From Synergistaceae bacterium (lineage in GTDB: Bacteria > Synergistota > Synergistia > Synergistales > Synergistaceae): a DNA stretch of 7,562 nt. Position numbers and translations under genes: made by a program. The notes beneath the pieces were generated by a model that was given only the letters and a program-made list of their open reading frames with translations, did no database searches and was not told the DNA's origin. The DNA is taken from contig JAISRP010000075.1 in the NCBI GenBank assembly GCA_031273585.1, positions 1 to 7,562 on the forward strand, given 5' to 3'. Of the stretch, positions 1 through 6,630 are shown in pieces (position 1 is the first letter of the stretch; each line of letters begins with the position of its first letter).

Positions 1-112
1 GCAGGACGTCCTCCTGCTTGCGGCCGATCCCGCCGGAGCTGTCGCATGCCAGGACTATATTTTGAGCGTCGCGAAGGGGTATGACGACAAGGTCGCGCCG
101 TTTGTACGGCAT
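1..112 (-). CDS. AIR-synthase-related ATP-binding protein, CblS-like (partial, N-terminus only)
   Basis: The last gene of the minus-strand operon begins with ATG at 112-110 and leaves the window after 37 codons. The visible protein starts MPYKRRDLVVIPL and continues into VLACDSSGGIGRKQEDVL. A short RDL-type strand followed by an ACDSSGGIG.K..D segment resembles, from memory, the N-terminus of AIR-synthase (PurM)-related ATP-binding proteins, including the alpha-ribazole-phosphate synthase CblS used in cobalamin lower-ligand salvage. The family call rests on this one motif. Its start lies 4 nt after the stop of the PHP gene, so it is almost certainly co-transcribed and perhaps translationally coupled. 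No good Shine-Dalgarno sequence is visible at normal spacing. The missing C-terminal part prevents a firm functional call; another PurM/ThiL-like kinase is possible. Confidence 0.6.
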   Translation of the reverse strand, partial: MPYKRRDLVVIPLRDAQNIVLACDSSGGIGRKQEDVL

Positions 113-116
113 TATT

Positions 117-1115
117 TTACGAGCCGGTGGCATCGCTGGCTCCATCTCCGTCCTCGGCCGAGAGCCAGATCGGGTTTGTGAAGCTCCTCCGGCCGCGCTC
201 GTCGTAACACTCGGCGCGGATGTACAGCTCGTCGCCTCGCAGGTCGCACTCGAATCCCGTGAGAGAATTGCCGCTTTGCTCCGCAATGAGCCAGCGATAC
301 TGCCGCGCCTGACTGGAAAAGTAGATGCGCTCCGCGGGGGAGCAGAGCAGGCAGGCCCTGCCGTCTCGTATGTAAAAATCCTTGATCTCGGGGCCGCCGG
401 CGCTCGAGTAAAAACTGCCCAGAGCTATCGCCTCCATGACGTCGTCCTGGGAGAGGGAGGCGGCCTTTACCATTGTATAGCCGCCAAAGGCGTCGTTACC
501 GGGCGCGTTTAGGGGATAGAAGTTGTGGGTGTCGTCCACCGCGAGCCCCCACAGGCGTCCGCCGCGGCGCAGAACCGCGTCCCAGCACGAGAACGACTCG
601 CCCGCGTTCTCGATGACCGCCGAGCAGAAGTTGTAGGCGTCGATAGCGAACAGATGCCTCAACGCCAACACCTGGTCGTACTCGACCCTCGACCAGTATG
701 GATGGCTCAGTGCAAGCAGGCTGCCGCGGGCGTGGGCGTCGTCCAGCAGGCTCTGCAGGTAGTCCGCGTCGTGCCGGGCCTGCAGCCTCAGCTCCTGGCC
801 GTGGACGTAAGGGGGCAGGGTGGCCGCCTCGCGGTCCCGCCTCGTGCCGGGCAGCGCCAGAAAGTGGAACTCGCTGTCGTTTCCCGGCTGGGGCGGCGGA
901 TTTATCTCCATGCCCGGCAGGATCAAAAAATCTGCCGTGCTGTTCCCGCTGAGATCAGTGTAGATGTTGTGGTCGGTAAAGCAGAGAAAATCGTATCCGC
1001 GTTCCCTGTAGGCCGCGGCCAGGTCCTCCGGCTGGAGGCGGCCGTCGGAGCGGGCGGTGTGGCAGTGCAGGTTCCCCCTGTAGAAATTGCCGCATTTAAG
1101 AAAAGCGGTCTTCAA
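117..1115 (-). CDS. PHP-domain metallohydrolase, CehA/McbA-like
   Basis: Encodes a 332-residue cytoplasmic protein with no signal peptide. PHP metal-site motifs are in order: YRGNLHCHT..SDG (H17, H19, D24), FTDHN (D48, H49), GMEI (E70), H84, LSHPYW (H138) and VDDTHN (D195, H197). All expected metal ligands appear present, so an active di- or trinuclear metal phosphoesterase or related hydrolase is likely. The YRGNLHCHT opening is typical of the CehA/McbA branch. Residues from about 230 on form a beta-rich C-terminal region of unknown role. The start is TTG at 1115, the first possible start after the in-frame TGA of the upstream binding-protein gene 21 nt away; the next Met is residue 69, inside the motifs. 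The gene lies in an ABC-uptake operon, so it probably cleaves the imported substrate, but the substrate is not visible from sequence. Confidence 0.88.
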   Translation of the reverse strand: MKTAFLKCGNFYRGNLHCHTARSDGRLQPEDLAAAYRERGYDFLCFTDHNIYTDLSGNSTADFLILPGMEINPPPQPGNDSEFHFLALPGTRRDREAATLPPYVHGQELRLQARHDADYLQSLLDDAHARGSLLALSHPYWSRVEYDQVLALRHLFAIDAYNFCSAVIENAGESFSCWDAVLRRGGRLWGLAVDDTHNFYPLNAPGNDAFGGYTMVKAASLSQDDVMEAIALGSFYSSAGGPEIKDFYIRDGRACLLCSPAERIYFSSQARQYRWLIAEQSGNSLTGFECDLRGDELYIRAECYDERGRRSFTNPIWLSAEDGDGASDATGS

Positions 1116-1136
1116 CTTCTCGCGCCGGCTCCGGGC

Positions 1137-2471
1137 TCAGTCGGGGTTCTCGTCGAGGATCTTCTGGCAGGCGGCGGCGGCGTCCCTCATGGCTGAGGCG
1201 GCGTCCGTGTCGGCGTATGTGAGGCATCTCCTTAGATCCTCCGTCAGCAGCTTGTAAATTGCCTTCCAATTTTTGGTCAGAGGGCGGCGGTGAGCGTGCC
1301 GCATCTGGTCGTACGCGATCTTGTACGACGGGCTCCTGCGCGCGAGGTCCTTTATCACCCCCGTTTCGAGCGAGGAGACGGTCGTCGGCAGGTAGCCGGT
1401 CAGGGCCGCGTACTCCGTCACGTACCGATCGCGCGCCAGGAACTCGATCAGCCTGCCGGCGGCGCGTTTTTGCGCTTCGGTCGCCGAGTCGAACATGATT
1501 ATGTTGCCGCCGCCGGTCGCCACGGATAACTCATCCATGCCTGCGGGGTGCGTCTGAAGCTGTAATTCGTAGCCGGCCTCGCTCATCAGCTTCTCGTACG
1601 TGCCGAACATGCCGTTCGAGCCGAGAAACATGGCGACTTTCCCGTTCAAAAAGGCCGAGCCTATGACCGCCCACGGGTCGTCCTGATGAATGTAGGGGTT
1701 GAACAAAACGCCCTCGTTGTACATGTTCTGGAAGAGCTTGACCACGTTCGCCGCGATGTCGTTCCGGCCGAACAGGATGGTCCTGTTGTCCGGGCTGATG
1801 ATCTCGCCGCCGAAGGAATACAGGACCGATTCGAAGATCCAGGCGTCGGTGTCCCAACAGATCCCCGCGCCGAATACGCCGTTCTCGGGGTCGCTGAGCT
1901 TTCTGGCCATGACGGCAAATTCATCCCAGGTCGAGGGCGCCCCTTTGACGCCAGATCTGTCGAACAGGGTGCGGTTGACGTACAGGACCGGCGTCGAGCG
2001 ATTGAAGGGCAGGGTCGCCAGGAGGCCGTTTATGCGGCTGGATGCCAGGAGGCTCTTTTGATAGTTGTCTATCGTATCCTTCGAGACGTACTTCGAGAGG
2101 TCGGCCGCCCTCGGGTGGAAGCGGCCCAGAAACGTCTCCTCGATAATCGCCAGGGTGGGCAGGGTCCCGGACGCGGCCGCTGCCTCGAGGCGCTCGGCCA
2201 CGGCGTCGTATCCCCCCTGACCCACGATCGTAACTTTTATCTCGGGGTTCTCGGCCGTAAAGTCCCTGGCGGCGTTCGACAAAAATACGCCAGTGTCGCT
2301 GTTGTCGGCAAAAACGTTCCAGAGGACGACATCCGTCTTTCCTTCCGCTGCTGACGCTGTACCGGAACTGAGGGACACGCCCGAGTGCGGAGACGGCCCC
2401 GGGCTCCGCCAGCCGGCGGTTTGGAGAGCCGCGAGCGCTATGAACGCAATCAGCGAGACAATTTTTTTCAT
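1137..2471 (-). CDS. ABC transporter extracellular solute-binding protein, UgpB-like (family 1)
   Basis: A 444-residue periplasmic binding protein. The N-terminus has KK, a hydrophobic stretch (residues 4-16) and candidate signal-peptidase I sites near A19 or after TASA (A41). There is no cysteine lipobox, so it is predicted to be soluble in the periplasm. The mature part fits COG1653: VVLWNVF strand, LPFNRSTPVLYVN hinge segment, a TWDEF helix, and TGYLPTT near the C-terminus. The FNRSTPVLY and TGYLP segments are close to what is known for E. coli UgpB (glycerol-3-phosphate and glycerophosphodiesters), but relatives bind many sugars. ATG at 2471 has a strong Shine-Dalgarno (GGGAGG, 8 nt upstream). 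The gene sits 48 nt after the second permease gene and 21 nt before the PHP gene. Substrate class is inferred, not shown. Confidence 0.9.
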   Translation of the reverse strand: MKKIVSLIAFIALAALQTAGWRSPGPSPHSGVSLSSGTASAAEGKTDVVLWNVFADNSDTGVFLSNAARDFTAENPEIKVTIVGQGGYDAVAERLEAAAASGTLPTLAIIEETFLGRFHPRAADLSKYVSKDTIDNYQKSLLASSRINGLLATLPFNRSTPVLYVNRTLFDRSGVKGAPSTWDEFAVMARKLSDPENGVFGAGICWDTDAWIFESVLYSFGGEIISPDNRTILFGRNDIAANVVKLFQNMYNEGVLFNPYIHQDDPWAVIGSAFLNGKVAMFLGSNGMFGTYEKLMSEAGYELQLQTHPAGMDELSVATGGGNIIMFDSATEAQKRAAGRLIEFLARDRYVTEYAALTGYLPTTVSSLETGVIKDLARRSPSYKIAYDQMRHAHRRPLTKNWKAIYKLLTEDLRRCLTYADTDAASAMRDAAAACQKILDENPD

Positions 2472-2519
2472 GAATTTTTCCTCCCATTGAACCTGTGGAT
2501 TCGGCCCGACCGCTCCAGG

Positions 2520-3365
2520 CTACCTGCCGCCCCTGTACGTGAAGCTCTCCTTTATATACTTGCCTGCCAGAATATAAATTACGAACATCGGCGCAAATAG
2601 CATGACGTTGCCGCTCATTATTATATGCCATTCCCTGATGGTGTGATCGGTCGGCATGAGATTTTGAATCGCCATCGGGATGGTTCGCACGGCCTCGCTG
2701 GTGGTCAGTATTGACGTCCAGAAATAATCGTTCCATTTATACGCGAAGGTAAAGAGCGTCGCAGCGATTATCACCGGCTTTGCGATGGGCGCCATTATGA
2801 GAGCGATTATCTGTATTTCCGAGCTCCCGTCCATTCTGGCGGCGTCCAGTATCTCGTCAGGCACGGTCTTAAATCCCTGCGTCAGGAAAAAAATGGTATA
2901 TGCGGAGTAGGCGAAGGGCACGACGAGTCCGCGGTAGGTGTCTATCCAGCCCAGACGGCTCTCTATGAGGTAGTAGGACAGGAATACCGCCTGCGCAGGG
3001 ACGACTAAGTCAAACAGGACCAACGCGAACAGGATGTTTTTGAAGCGGAACTGTTTCTTCGCGAAGGCGTACGCGCACGGCACGCACACGAGGAGTTGTC
3101 CCGCGATGGTGCATACCGTTATAAATACCGAGTTAAGCAGGTAGTGGGGGAAGTTCATCCTCCGCCACGCAGCGGCGTAGTTCTCCGGGTGAAACTCTGA
3201 GGGAATGAGGGAGGGCGGCGTGATGTTCGCCTCGCGCAGCGTTTTAAACGAGGTGGAGAGCATGAAGAACATCGGGAATATGAAGGCCGCGAGCAGCGCC
3301 GCGAACACAGCCGCCGTCAGGGCGCCCATGAGTATTTTTTTTGGTGATAGCGTCCCGTCGCTCAC
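2520..3365 (-). CDS. Carbohydrate ABC transporter permease, UgpE/MalG type
   Basis: A 281-residue inner-membrane protein with about six hydrophobic segments (first near residues 12-38). The EAA loop that docks on the ATPase is visible at about 170-193: DEILDAARMDGSSEIQ, with the conserved Gly at 180, then IMAP in place of the usual I-x-LP. The WNDYFW segment (211-216) and the C-terminal KYIKESFTYRG tail are typical of COG0395 permeases. The start is GTG at 3365 with an AGGAGG Shine-Dalgarno 8 nt upstream; an ATG two bases earlier is followed at once by TGA and cannot be used. It follows the first permease gene by 12 nt. Expected to form a heterodimer with the UgpA-like subunit. Confidence 0.92.
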   Translation of the reverse strand: MSDGTLSPKKILMGALTAAVFAALLAAFIFPMFFMLSTSFKTLREANITPPSLIPSEFHPENYAAAWRRMNFPHYLLNSVFITVCTIAGQLLVCVPCAYAFAKKQFRFKNILFALVLFDLVVPAQAVFLSYYLIESRLGWIDTYRGLVVPFAYSAYTIFFLTQGFKTVPDEILDAARMDGSSEIQIIALIMAPIAKPVIIAATLFTFAYKWNDYFWTSILTTSEAVRTIPMAIQNLMPTDHTIREWHIIMSGNVMLFAPMFVIYILAGKYIKESFTYRGGR

Positions 3366-3377
3366 ATCCCTGACCTC

Positions 3378-4304
3378 CTACTGATAGTATGCCCGCCTGC
3401 TCGTCAGGGCGAAGTTCAACAGGGACACGGCGCCGACGAAAAACAGAAATATCACGGCGCCCGCCATCGCCTTTCCGACTTGGAAGTGCAGATAGCCAGT
3501 CTCGTAGATCCAGTACACCATGAGGTTCGACGAGTTTTTAGGCCCGCCGCCCGTCATCAGCCTCACGAGGTCGAAGGTGTTCAGCGTCTGCGCCACGCAG
3601 GTCGTGATCAAAAACACGAAGAAGGGGGAGATCATCGGCAGCGTGATGTGGAAGAACGTCCTAACCGGCCCCGAACGGTCGAGCATGGCCGACTCGTACA
3701 CCTCCCGCGGAATGGTCTGCAGCGCCGATACGACGATGAGCACGTTATACCCCAGGGTCTTCCACACCGAGACTATTATGATCGACGGCAGGGAGGTATT
3801 CTCGCCCAGGAGCCACATGAGGGGCCTGATCCCCAGCAGGCCCAGGGCGTAGTTGAGTATTCCGAACTGAGGGTCCATCATGAACGTCCAGAGCGTGCTC
3901 ACAGATACGAAGGAGATGACGTGGGGCGTGAACACGACGCCCTGCGTGAAGTTGCACAGGGGCGAGTTGGAGTTGAGGAACACCGCCGTCAGAACCGCCA
4001 GCGGAATGCCGAACGCGGCGCTGAAAAACGTGAAGACGACGGTGTTGCGGAACACCTGGATGAACGCCCCGTCCGTGAAGATGGATCTGTAGTTGGCCAT
4101 CCCAGCGAATCGATCGACGCCGGCTACGTAGTCCACGCTGAAAAAGCTGTTGCGAAACGCCATCAGCGCCGGGATGACGCTGAAACAGACGCAGATTGCA
4201 AGTGCGGGCAATATCAGGGCGTATGGCGATTTCAGGATGGGATTTACAAATCGCATCTCCATGCGGCGTATGATATTTCCAGCTACGCGCGGGGATTCAT
4301 TCAT
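3378..4304 (-). CDS. Sugar ABC transporter permease, UgpA/MalF type
   Basis: A 308-residue inner-membrane protein. The first membrane segment is near residues 28-50 after a basic cytoplasmic N-terminus, followed by about five more. The EAA loop lies at 201-223 (EVYESAMLDRSGPVRTF, then HITLP), and the TGGGP motif of UgpA/MalF-type subunits is at 251-255. Oddly, the normally invariant Gly of EAA-x3-G-x9-I-x-LP is Arg210 here, though the trailing ITLP is intact. The ATG at 4304 overlaps the TGA of the ATPase gene by 4 nt (ATGA), which implies translational coupling, in line with the weak Shine-Dalgarno. It partners with the UgpE-like permease 12 nt downstream. Confidence 0.92.
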   Translation of the reverse strand: MNESPRVAGNIIRRMEMRFVNPILKSPYALILPALAICVCFSVIPALMAFRNSFFSVDYVAGVDRFAGMANYRSIFTDGAFIQVFRNTVVFTFFSAAFGIPLAVLTAVFLNSNSPLCNFTQGVVFTPHVISFVSVSTLWTFMMDPQFGILNYALGLLGIRPLMWLLGENTSLPSIIIVSVWKTLGYNVLIVVSALQTIPREVYESAMLDRSGPVRTFFHITLPMISPFFVFLITTCVAQTLNTFDLVRLMTGGGPKNSSNLMVYWIYETGYLHFQVGKAMAGAVIFLFFVGAVSLLNFALTSRRAYYQ

Positions 4305-5320
4305 ATCTCGGCGTCGTCCACGAGGCCTGCCGTCGGAATCCGTCCGGAGTCGGCGCCGAAGGCGTACAGGTTTTCCCCTCTAATATAAATGGCAAGATGC
4401 CGGCCCGTCTCCAGAAGGTAATCGTTCCGTATCTCGATCTCCTCTCCGCGAGCTGTCGCCAGGGTGTAGCGGTAGACCTCGCCCAAGTGCTCGCGTGTCC
4501 TCACGGCCGCGTTCAGCGTCAGGCCCGCAAATTGGCTCGGCCTCTGAAGCAGGGCCTTCGAGGAACGAAACCCGAGGGAGACTCCGTCCCTCCACGCGAC
4601 GATGTTCATGCCGGGGTCGCCTATAAACCTTGCGGTAAAGATGTTGGCGGGGTTGTTGTACACCTCGTCCGGCGAGCCGCATTGCATGATGGCGCCCTCG
4701 TTCATCACCGCTATGCAGTCGCCCATCGTCATCGCCTCCACCTGGTCGTGGGTGATGTAGATCGTTGTGGAGCCGATCTTCTGATGGATGCGAATGAGCT
4801 CGCCGCGCATCTGGACGCGCAGCCGGGCGTCCAGGTTGCTCAGCGGCTCGTCCATCAGAAAGACCTCCGGGCTCTTGGATATCGCCCGCGCCAGCGCCAC
4901 CCTCTGCCTCTGTCCCCCTGAGAGGCTGGACGGCTTTGACTTTGCGTAATCCAGAAGGCCCACCAGCTCCAGCACGTCCCTCAGGATGGCCCTTATCTCC
5001 TCCCTCCCGTACCCGTAATTTTTCAGGCCGAACGAGATGTTCTTCTCCACAGTCATGTGCGGATAGAGCGCGTAGTTTTGGAATACCATCGCGACGCCCC
5101 TGTCCCCCGGCGCTTTTTTCGTTATGTTCCGTCCGCGGATGAATATCTCCCCCTCCGTACACTCCTCGCACCCGGCGATCATCCGCAGGAAGGTGGTCTT
5201 ACCGCAGCCGGAAGGACCCACCAGCACCGTGAAGGAGCCGTCCTGTATGTCGAGGTTCAAGTTATCTATAGCGGTGAACCCGTTGGGATAAGTTTTTTTG
5301 AGCCCCTTCAGCGATATCAT
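4301..5320 (-). CDS. Sugar ABC transporter ATP-binding protein, MalK/UgpC/MsmX type
   Basis: First gene of the transporter operon; 339 residues from ATG 5320. ATPase motifs are complete: Walker A GPSGCGKT (35-42), Q-loop FQNYALYPHMTV (Q81), signature LSGGQRQR (133-140), Walker B VFLMDEP (153-159), D-loop SNLDARLR and H-loop ITHDQVEAMTM (H191). ARFIGDPGMN (230-239) leads into a C-terminal TOBE/regulatory domain as in MalK and UgpC, slightly shorter than E. coli MalK (371) and UgpC (356). The usual GIRPE segment of that domain reads GFRSS here. An in-frame GTG at 5419 would add 33 residues (PGPHRIKNYGRHGRGDYRP...) with no family counterpart, so ATG 5320, where MISLKGLKKTYPNG begins the typical fold, is preferred. 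The stop overlaps the next gene (ATGA). Confidence 0.93.
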   Translation of the reverse strand: MISLKGLKKTYPNGFTAIDNLNLDIQDGSFTVLVGPSGCGKTTFLRMIAGCEECTEGEIFIRGRNITKKAPGDRGVAMVFQNYALYPHMTVEKNISFGLKNYGYGREEIRAILRDVLELVGLLDYAKSKPSSLSGGQRQRVALARAISKSPEVFLMDEPLSNLDARLRVQMRGELIRIHQKIGSTTIYITHDQVEAMTMGDCIAVMNEGAIMQCGSPDEVYNNPANIFTARFIGDPGMNIVAWRDGVSLGFRSSKALLQRPSQFAGLTLNAAVRTREHLGEVYRYTLATARGEEIEIRNDYLLETGRHLAIYIRGENLYAFGADSGRIPTAGLVDDAEI

Positions 5321-5457
5321 GCTCTCTGCGGCATCTATCCTCTTTTCCGAATTTATGGCCGGGCGGTAGTCGCCGCGCCCGTGACGTCCATAATTTTTTA
5401 TCCGATGCGGCCCGGGCACGGAATATTTTTCCCGTAACGGCTGGCTCGCTGAGGGTG

Positions 5458-5487
5458 ATTATAGCAGAAGCCCGGGCGCCTCGTCGC
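5458..5487 (-). promoter_or_regulatory. Probable promoter of the transporter operon (extended -10)
   Basis: On the minus strand, positions 5466-5458 read TGCTATAAT: a perfect -10 hexamer (5463-5458) with an extended TGn. The -35 is poor: GCGACG at 5487-5482, 18 nt away, shares only the central GAC with TTGACA. An extended -10 can compensate for that. Transcription would start near 5451, giving a leader of about 130 nt to the ATG at 5320. A second, weaker pair further upstream (TTGACG at 5553-5548, 17 nt, TATGCG) is also possible. Prediction by eye only. Confidence 0.5.
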
Positions 5488-5491
5488 CCGG
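5472..5491. promoter_or_regulatory. GC-rich inverted repeat over the spacer and -35 of the transporter promoter
   Basis: CCGGGCG (5472-5478) and CGCCCGG (5485-5491) form a perfect 7-bp inverted repeat with a 6-nt centre (CCTCGT). It covers the spacer and -35 region of the predicted minus-strand promoter, where a repressor or activator site would be expected. No T-run follows on either strand, so an intrinsic terminator is unlikely. Chance occurrence in GC-rich DNA is possible. Confidence 0.3.
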
Positions 5492-5573
5492 TAGGGGAGG
5501 TAGCTCGCGTCCGAACGCCGTGGGCGCATATGATTTTTTGCGCGATTCGTCAACGGTTCGATCGAAAAAGGGC

Positions 5574-5602
5574 TTGACAGGGATTCTTCAAAGAATTATA
5601 GT
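5574..5602 (+). promoter_or_regulatory. Sigma70-type promoter of the SRPBCC-marR operon
   Basis: TTGACA (5574-5579, perfect -35), a 17-nt spacer, then TATAGT (5597-5602, 5/6 to TATAAT). Transcription should start near 5608-5610, about 35 nt before the ATG at 5644. This is the best promoter in the window. It is divergent from the transporter promoter, with about 130 bp between the two -10 elements. Confidence 0.85.
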
Positions 5603-5627
5603 AAGTAAGCTTATTATAACTATACTT
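5597..5627. promoter_or_regulatory. Possible MarR operator overlapping -10 and transcription start
   Basis: The perfect 8-bp palindrome TAAGCTTA (5606-5613) lies over the predicted start site. A wider imperfect dyad surrounds it: TATAGT (5597-5602) with ACTATA (5619-5624), and AAGTA (5603-5607) with TACTT (5623-5627). AT-rich dyads between -10 and the start site are typical MarR-family operators, and a MarR gene is second in this operon, so autorepression is plausible. The pairing is inferred. Confidence 0.45.
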
Positions 5628-5630
5628 ATT

Positions 5631-5636
5631 GGAGGT
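5631..5636 (+). promoter_or_regulatory. Strong ribosome binding site deciding the start of the SRPBCC gene
   Basis: GGAGGT lies 7 nt before the ATG at 5644. An upstream in-frame TTG at 5629 overlaps this site, so it cannot be the start; the ATG at 5644 is the real one. Confidence 0.85.
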
Positions 5637-5643
5637 GCGTGTA

Positions 5644-6057
5644 ATGGAGCTGCAGTGCAAGGTTGCCGTAAATGCCGCAAAGGAGAGGATTTGGCCGTAC
5701 TATGCCGACCCGGCCATGCGTTACGCCTGGGAGGACGATCTTGAGAGCATTGTCTTTGACGGCGAGGTCAAGACGGGTACAACGGGCAGGATGAAGCTGA
5801 AGGATATGCCTGAAATGCAGTTTGCGTTGACGGAGGTCATCGAGGGCGCTTCTCTCTGCGACAGGACGGACGTTCCAGGAATCGGCAGCTTGTTCTTCGG
5901 TCACGAGATCTTGCAGGAAAAAGGCAAAACCTACATCCAGCACAGCGTCCGTCTGGAAAAAAACATTTTTACCGAGGAGGATTTGGGTTTCCTCTGCGGC
6001 GTGTTTGCCGACGTTCCAGGGGCGGTGATGAAAATCAAGAGGGAGGCTGAAAAGTAG
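5644..6057 (+). CDS. SRPBCC-fold (START/polyketide-cyclase-like) protein
   Basis: A 137-residue soluble cytoplasmic protein, the usual length for a single SRPBCC (helix-grip) domain. The N-terminal strand MELQCKVAVNAAKERIWPYYADP matches the family pattern of a beta strand, then a helix with a Trp, then a loop. The GTTGRMKL segment and paired strands after it fit the rest of the fold, and a hydrophobic helix near the C-terminus (FLCGVFADVPGAVMKIKR) would close the cavity. Such proteins bind or convert small hydrophobic molecules; no ligand can be named. The start is fixed by GGAGGT 7 nt upstream. It is transcribed from the strong promoter at 5574 and is followed with no gap by a MarR gene, suggesting that its ligand may also be sensed by that regulator. 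Confidence 0.72.
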   Translation: MELQCKVAVNAAKERIWPYYADPAMRYAWEDDLESIVFDGEVKTGTTGRMKLKDMPEMQFALTEVIEGASLCDRTDVPGIGSLFFGHEILQEKGKTYIQHSVRLEKNIFTEEDLGFLCGVFADVPGAVMKIKREAEK

Positions 6058-6501
6058 TTGGAATTTCCATCCAATCGATTCAGAGGCAATTCAGACGCTT
6101 CAACTGGTCTGATCTTTATCCGCGTGTATAACAAGTGGCATACCGTTATTAAGAGTGAATTGCGAAAAATCGGCATAACGCACCCGCAATTCGTCGTGAT
6201 GACCGTCCTCAATTTTTTGGGGCAGTCGGAGGATTTTGTGTCGCAGGCGAGCATAGCAAAGATGGCGGATATGGATGTGATGTCCGTGTCGCAAATCCTG
6301 AGGGGTTTGGAGGCCAACGGATATTTAACGAGAGAGGCGAATCCCAGGGACACGAGGGCAAACGCCGTTCGTCTTTTGGACAGGGGGCGGGAGGCAATAC
6401 GGCTCGCGCTCCCGATCGTCGAGAAAATCGACGACGACTTTTTTGGCGCTCTGTCGGGCGACGAGAAGGCCTTCCGGGATTTTCTCCACAGGCTGGCGTA
6501 A
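6058..6501 (+). CDS. MarR-family winged-helix transcriptional regulator
   Basis: A 147-residue DNA-binding regulator expected to act as a dimer. The N-terminal helix region holds IRVYNKWHTVIKSELRKIGI, with THPQFVVMTVLNFLG leading into the winged helix. The helix-turn-helix is at about 61-88 (VSQASIAKMADMDVMSVSQI, then LRGLEANGYL). The wing carries NPRDTRANAVRLLDRG (95-110) with the conserved D-x-R pair, and a C-terminal dimerisation helix follows. The start is TTG at 6058, directly after the TAG of the SRPBCC gene, with GGAGG 11 nt upstream inside that gene, so translation is probably coupled. It likely represses its own promoter at 5574-5602. Its stop lies only 3 nt before the inverted repeat at 6505. 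Confidence 0.88.
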   Translation: MEFPSNRFRGNSDASTGLIFIRVYNKWHTVIKSELRKIGITHPQFVVMTVLNFLGQSEDFVSQASIAKMADMDVMSVSQILRGLEANGYLTREANPRDTRANAVRLLDRGREAIRLALPIVEKIDDDFFGALSGDEKAFRDFLHRLA

Positions 6502-6504
6502 CTA

Positions 6505-6541
6505 TAGCAATTTAACAATAGAAGCCTAAAGGGTAAAGATT
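6505..6541 (+). repeat. Left copy of 37-bp inverted repeat (IR-L)
   Basis: Begins TAGCAATTTAA and ends CCTAAAGGGTAAAGATT. It matches the reverse complement of 7211-7247 at 35 of 37 positions; the differences are at 6516 (C against A) and 6518 (A against T). Looser matching extends 4 bp inward to 6545 (38/41). The outer end is 3 nt after the marR stop. Confidence 0.95.
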
Positions 6542-6630
6542 GAAAACCCTTGCTGTCACAGCAACCGCCATCGGCAAAATTCCACGCGGTTTATTCAATC
6601 GGCTATATCACAAAACAGCGAAGAGGTGTA

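Noticed and set aside
525..1196. Long plus-strand frame opposite the PHP gene
   Set aside because: Antisense shadow of a GC-rich gene; the protein is rich in Arg, Val, Gln and Ala with no domain, while the minus strand carries clear PHP motifs.
3480..4388. 302-codon plus-strand frame opposite the UgpA-like permease
   Set aside because: Low-complexity His, Arg and Glu-rich antisense shadow; the minus strand has membrane segments and permease motifs.
5321..5419. GTG at 5419 as start of the transporter ATPase
   Set aside because: It adds 33 residues with no counterpart in MalK/UgpC proteins; kept only as an alternative because it lies downstream of the predicted transcription start.
6529..6551. 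AAGGGT/ACCCTT stem as a terminator for the SRPBCC-marR operon
   Set aside because: Only 6 bp around an 11-nt loop and no T-run follows; it is mostly part of the inverted repeat.
6550..6630. TTG at 6550 as an upstream start of the flavoprotein
   Set aside because: The 27 added residues do not resemble the family, and AGAGGTG sits just before the ATG at 6631.
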